Shown: piece after piece, positions 6,297 to 6,765 of the stretch
How the letters are laid out: each line of letters starts with the position of its first letter
Position numbering within the stretch: position 1 is the first letter of the stretch
DNA from: Candidatus Altimarinota bacterium
Lineage (GTDB): Bacteria; Patescibacteriota; Gracilibacteria; BD1-5; UBA6164
Length of the DNA: 6,765 bases
Assembly (NCBI GenBank): GCA_027066255.1
Contig: JAMOOA010000164.1
Location: forward strand, 1-6,765
Direction of reading: 5' to 3'
The notes under the pieces: generated by a model
The model's database searches: none
Told to the model about the DNA's origin: nothing
What the model saw: the letters and a program-made list of their open reading frames with translations, nothing else
Program-made: the position numbers and the translations under genes

Positions 6297-6765
6297 ATGA
6301 TAGGACAAATAATTAAAGAAGGAGTAGAAAAAGGGGCTTCTGATATCATTCTCTCACCAGATAATCATCCATCTCTCAAGGTACATGGAGAAATAGTTTT
6401 TCTTCCAGAATATGGACTCCTAAAGAAAAGTGAACTTGAAGCAGAAATCCTTGCCATCATTCCAGAGAAGATGAAAAAACAGTTTGCAGACGAGCTTGAC
6501 CTCGATTTTGGTATAACTCTTACAGGGTACGGTCGTTTCAGGGCAAACGTTATGTCTCAGAGAAAATGATATACCATAGTCTTTCGTGTCATACAAAACG
6601 AAATTCCTATCTTTGAAGACCTCAATCTGCCTCCAATACTTAAAGAATTCACAAAGAAAAGAAATGGGCTCGTACTTATAACAGGATCTGTTGGTTCTGG
6701 TAAGTCTACAACTCTTGCTTCACTCATAAATGAAATAAACGGGAATCACGAAAAACATATCATTA
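6297..6765 (+). CDS. pilT: Type IV pilus retraction ATPase PilT, N-terminal 156 residues
   Basis: PilT is a hexameric cytoplasmic ATPase that pulls type IV pili back and drives twitching and surface attachment. The frame starts MIGQIIKEGVEKGASDIILS, the PilT N-terminal pattern in which the protein begins at the small PAS-like domain. It continues with LKVHGEIVFLP, GYGRFRANVMSQRKG (77-91) and IPIFEDLNLPPIL (103-115). The Walker A motif is GSVGSGKST (130-138), reached after NGLVLITG. The short N-terminus favours PilT over PilB, which carries an extra N-terminal domain. A single TGA (6567-6569) encodes Gly91; the standard code would truncate the protein at 90 residues. The window ends before Walker B, the Asp and His boxes. 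The gene is divergent from thrS and separated from its leader peptide by 138 bp. Confidence 0.92.

Noticed and set aside
6115..6300. Plus-strand frame beginning MRDVVVVVVT
   Set aside because: Its valine run is the reverse complement of the Thr codons of the leader peptide. It has no promoter or ribosome-binding site and overlaps the thrS promoter.

Overview
The window comes from a bacterium that reads UGA as glycine (translation table 25). This points to the Gracilibacteria (BD1-5) / Absconditabacteria (SR1) part of the Candidate Phyla Radiation; nothing here separates the two. The evidence is internal. With the standard code every long gene is broken by TGA. With TGA read as Gly, six proteins become open, and the TGAs fall on invariant glycines: GroEL Met-Gly-Pro-Lys-Gly near residue 31, GroEL Gly-Gly-Gly near 413-415, the GroEL Gly-Gly-Met tail, and GroES. 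I count 37 in-frame TGA codons and none used as a stop. All five visible stops are TAA or TAG. The DNA is AT-rich and Shine-Dalgarno sites are weak or absent.

Layout, left to right. (1) 1-1368, minus: a large uncharacterised protein that runs off the left edge. (2) 1369-1476: its promoter and the groEL terminator. (3) 1477-3461, minus: the groES-groEL chaperonin operon. (4) 3462-3539: a divergent promoter region with a palindrome over the groES -10 box. (5) 3540-4151, plus: a RecX-like protein. (6) 4155-6023, minus: threonyl-tRNA synthetase, convergent with recX and only 3 bp away. (7) 6024-6218, minus: the thrS leader. (8) 6297-6765, plus: the start of a PilT-type pilus ATPase, cut by the right edge.

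The standout is the thrS leader. A 19-residue reading frame carries six Thr codons in a row. It lies between a TTGACA promoter and a hairpin-plus-U-tract terminator just before thrS. Three RNA pairings can be drawn: leader codons with segment 2, segment 2 with segment 3, and segment 3 with segment 4. They are mutually exclusive in the way needed for ribosome-stalling attenuation, as in the thr, his and pheST leaders of enteric bacteria. I infer that scarce charged tRNA-Thr stalls the ribosome on the Thr run, lets the antiterminator form and raises ThrRS synthesis. Classical leader-peptide attenuation of thrS in a CPR bacterium is, to my knowledge, not described.

The genes are otherwise housekeeping: protein folding, tRNA charging, recombination control and type IV pili. 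They do not form one pathway. ThrRS is itself unusual: it lacks the N-terminal TGS domain and has an extra segment of about 30 residues in its editing domain.
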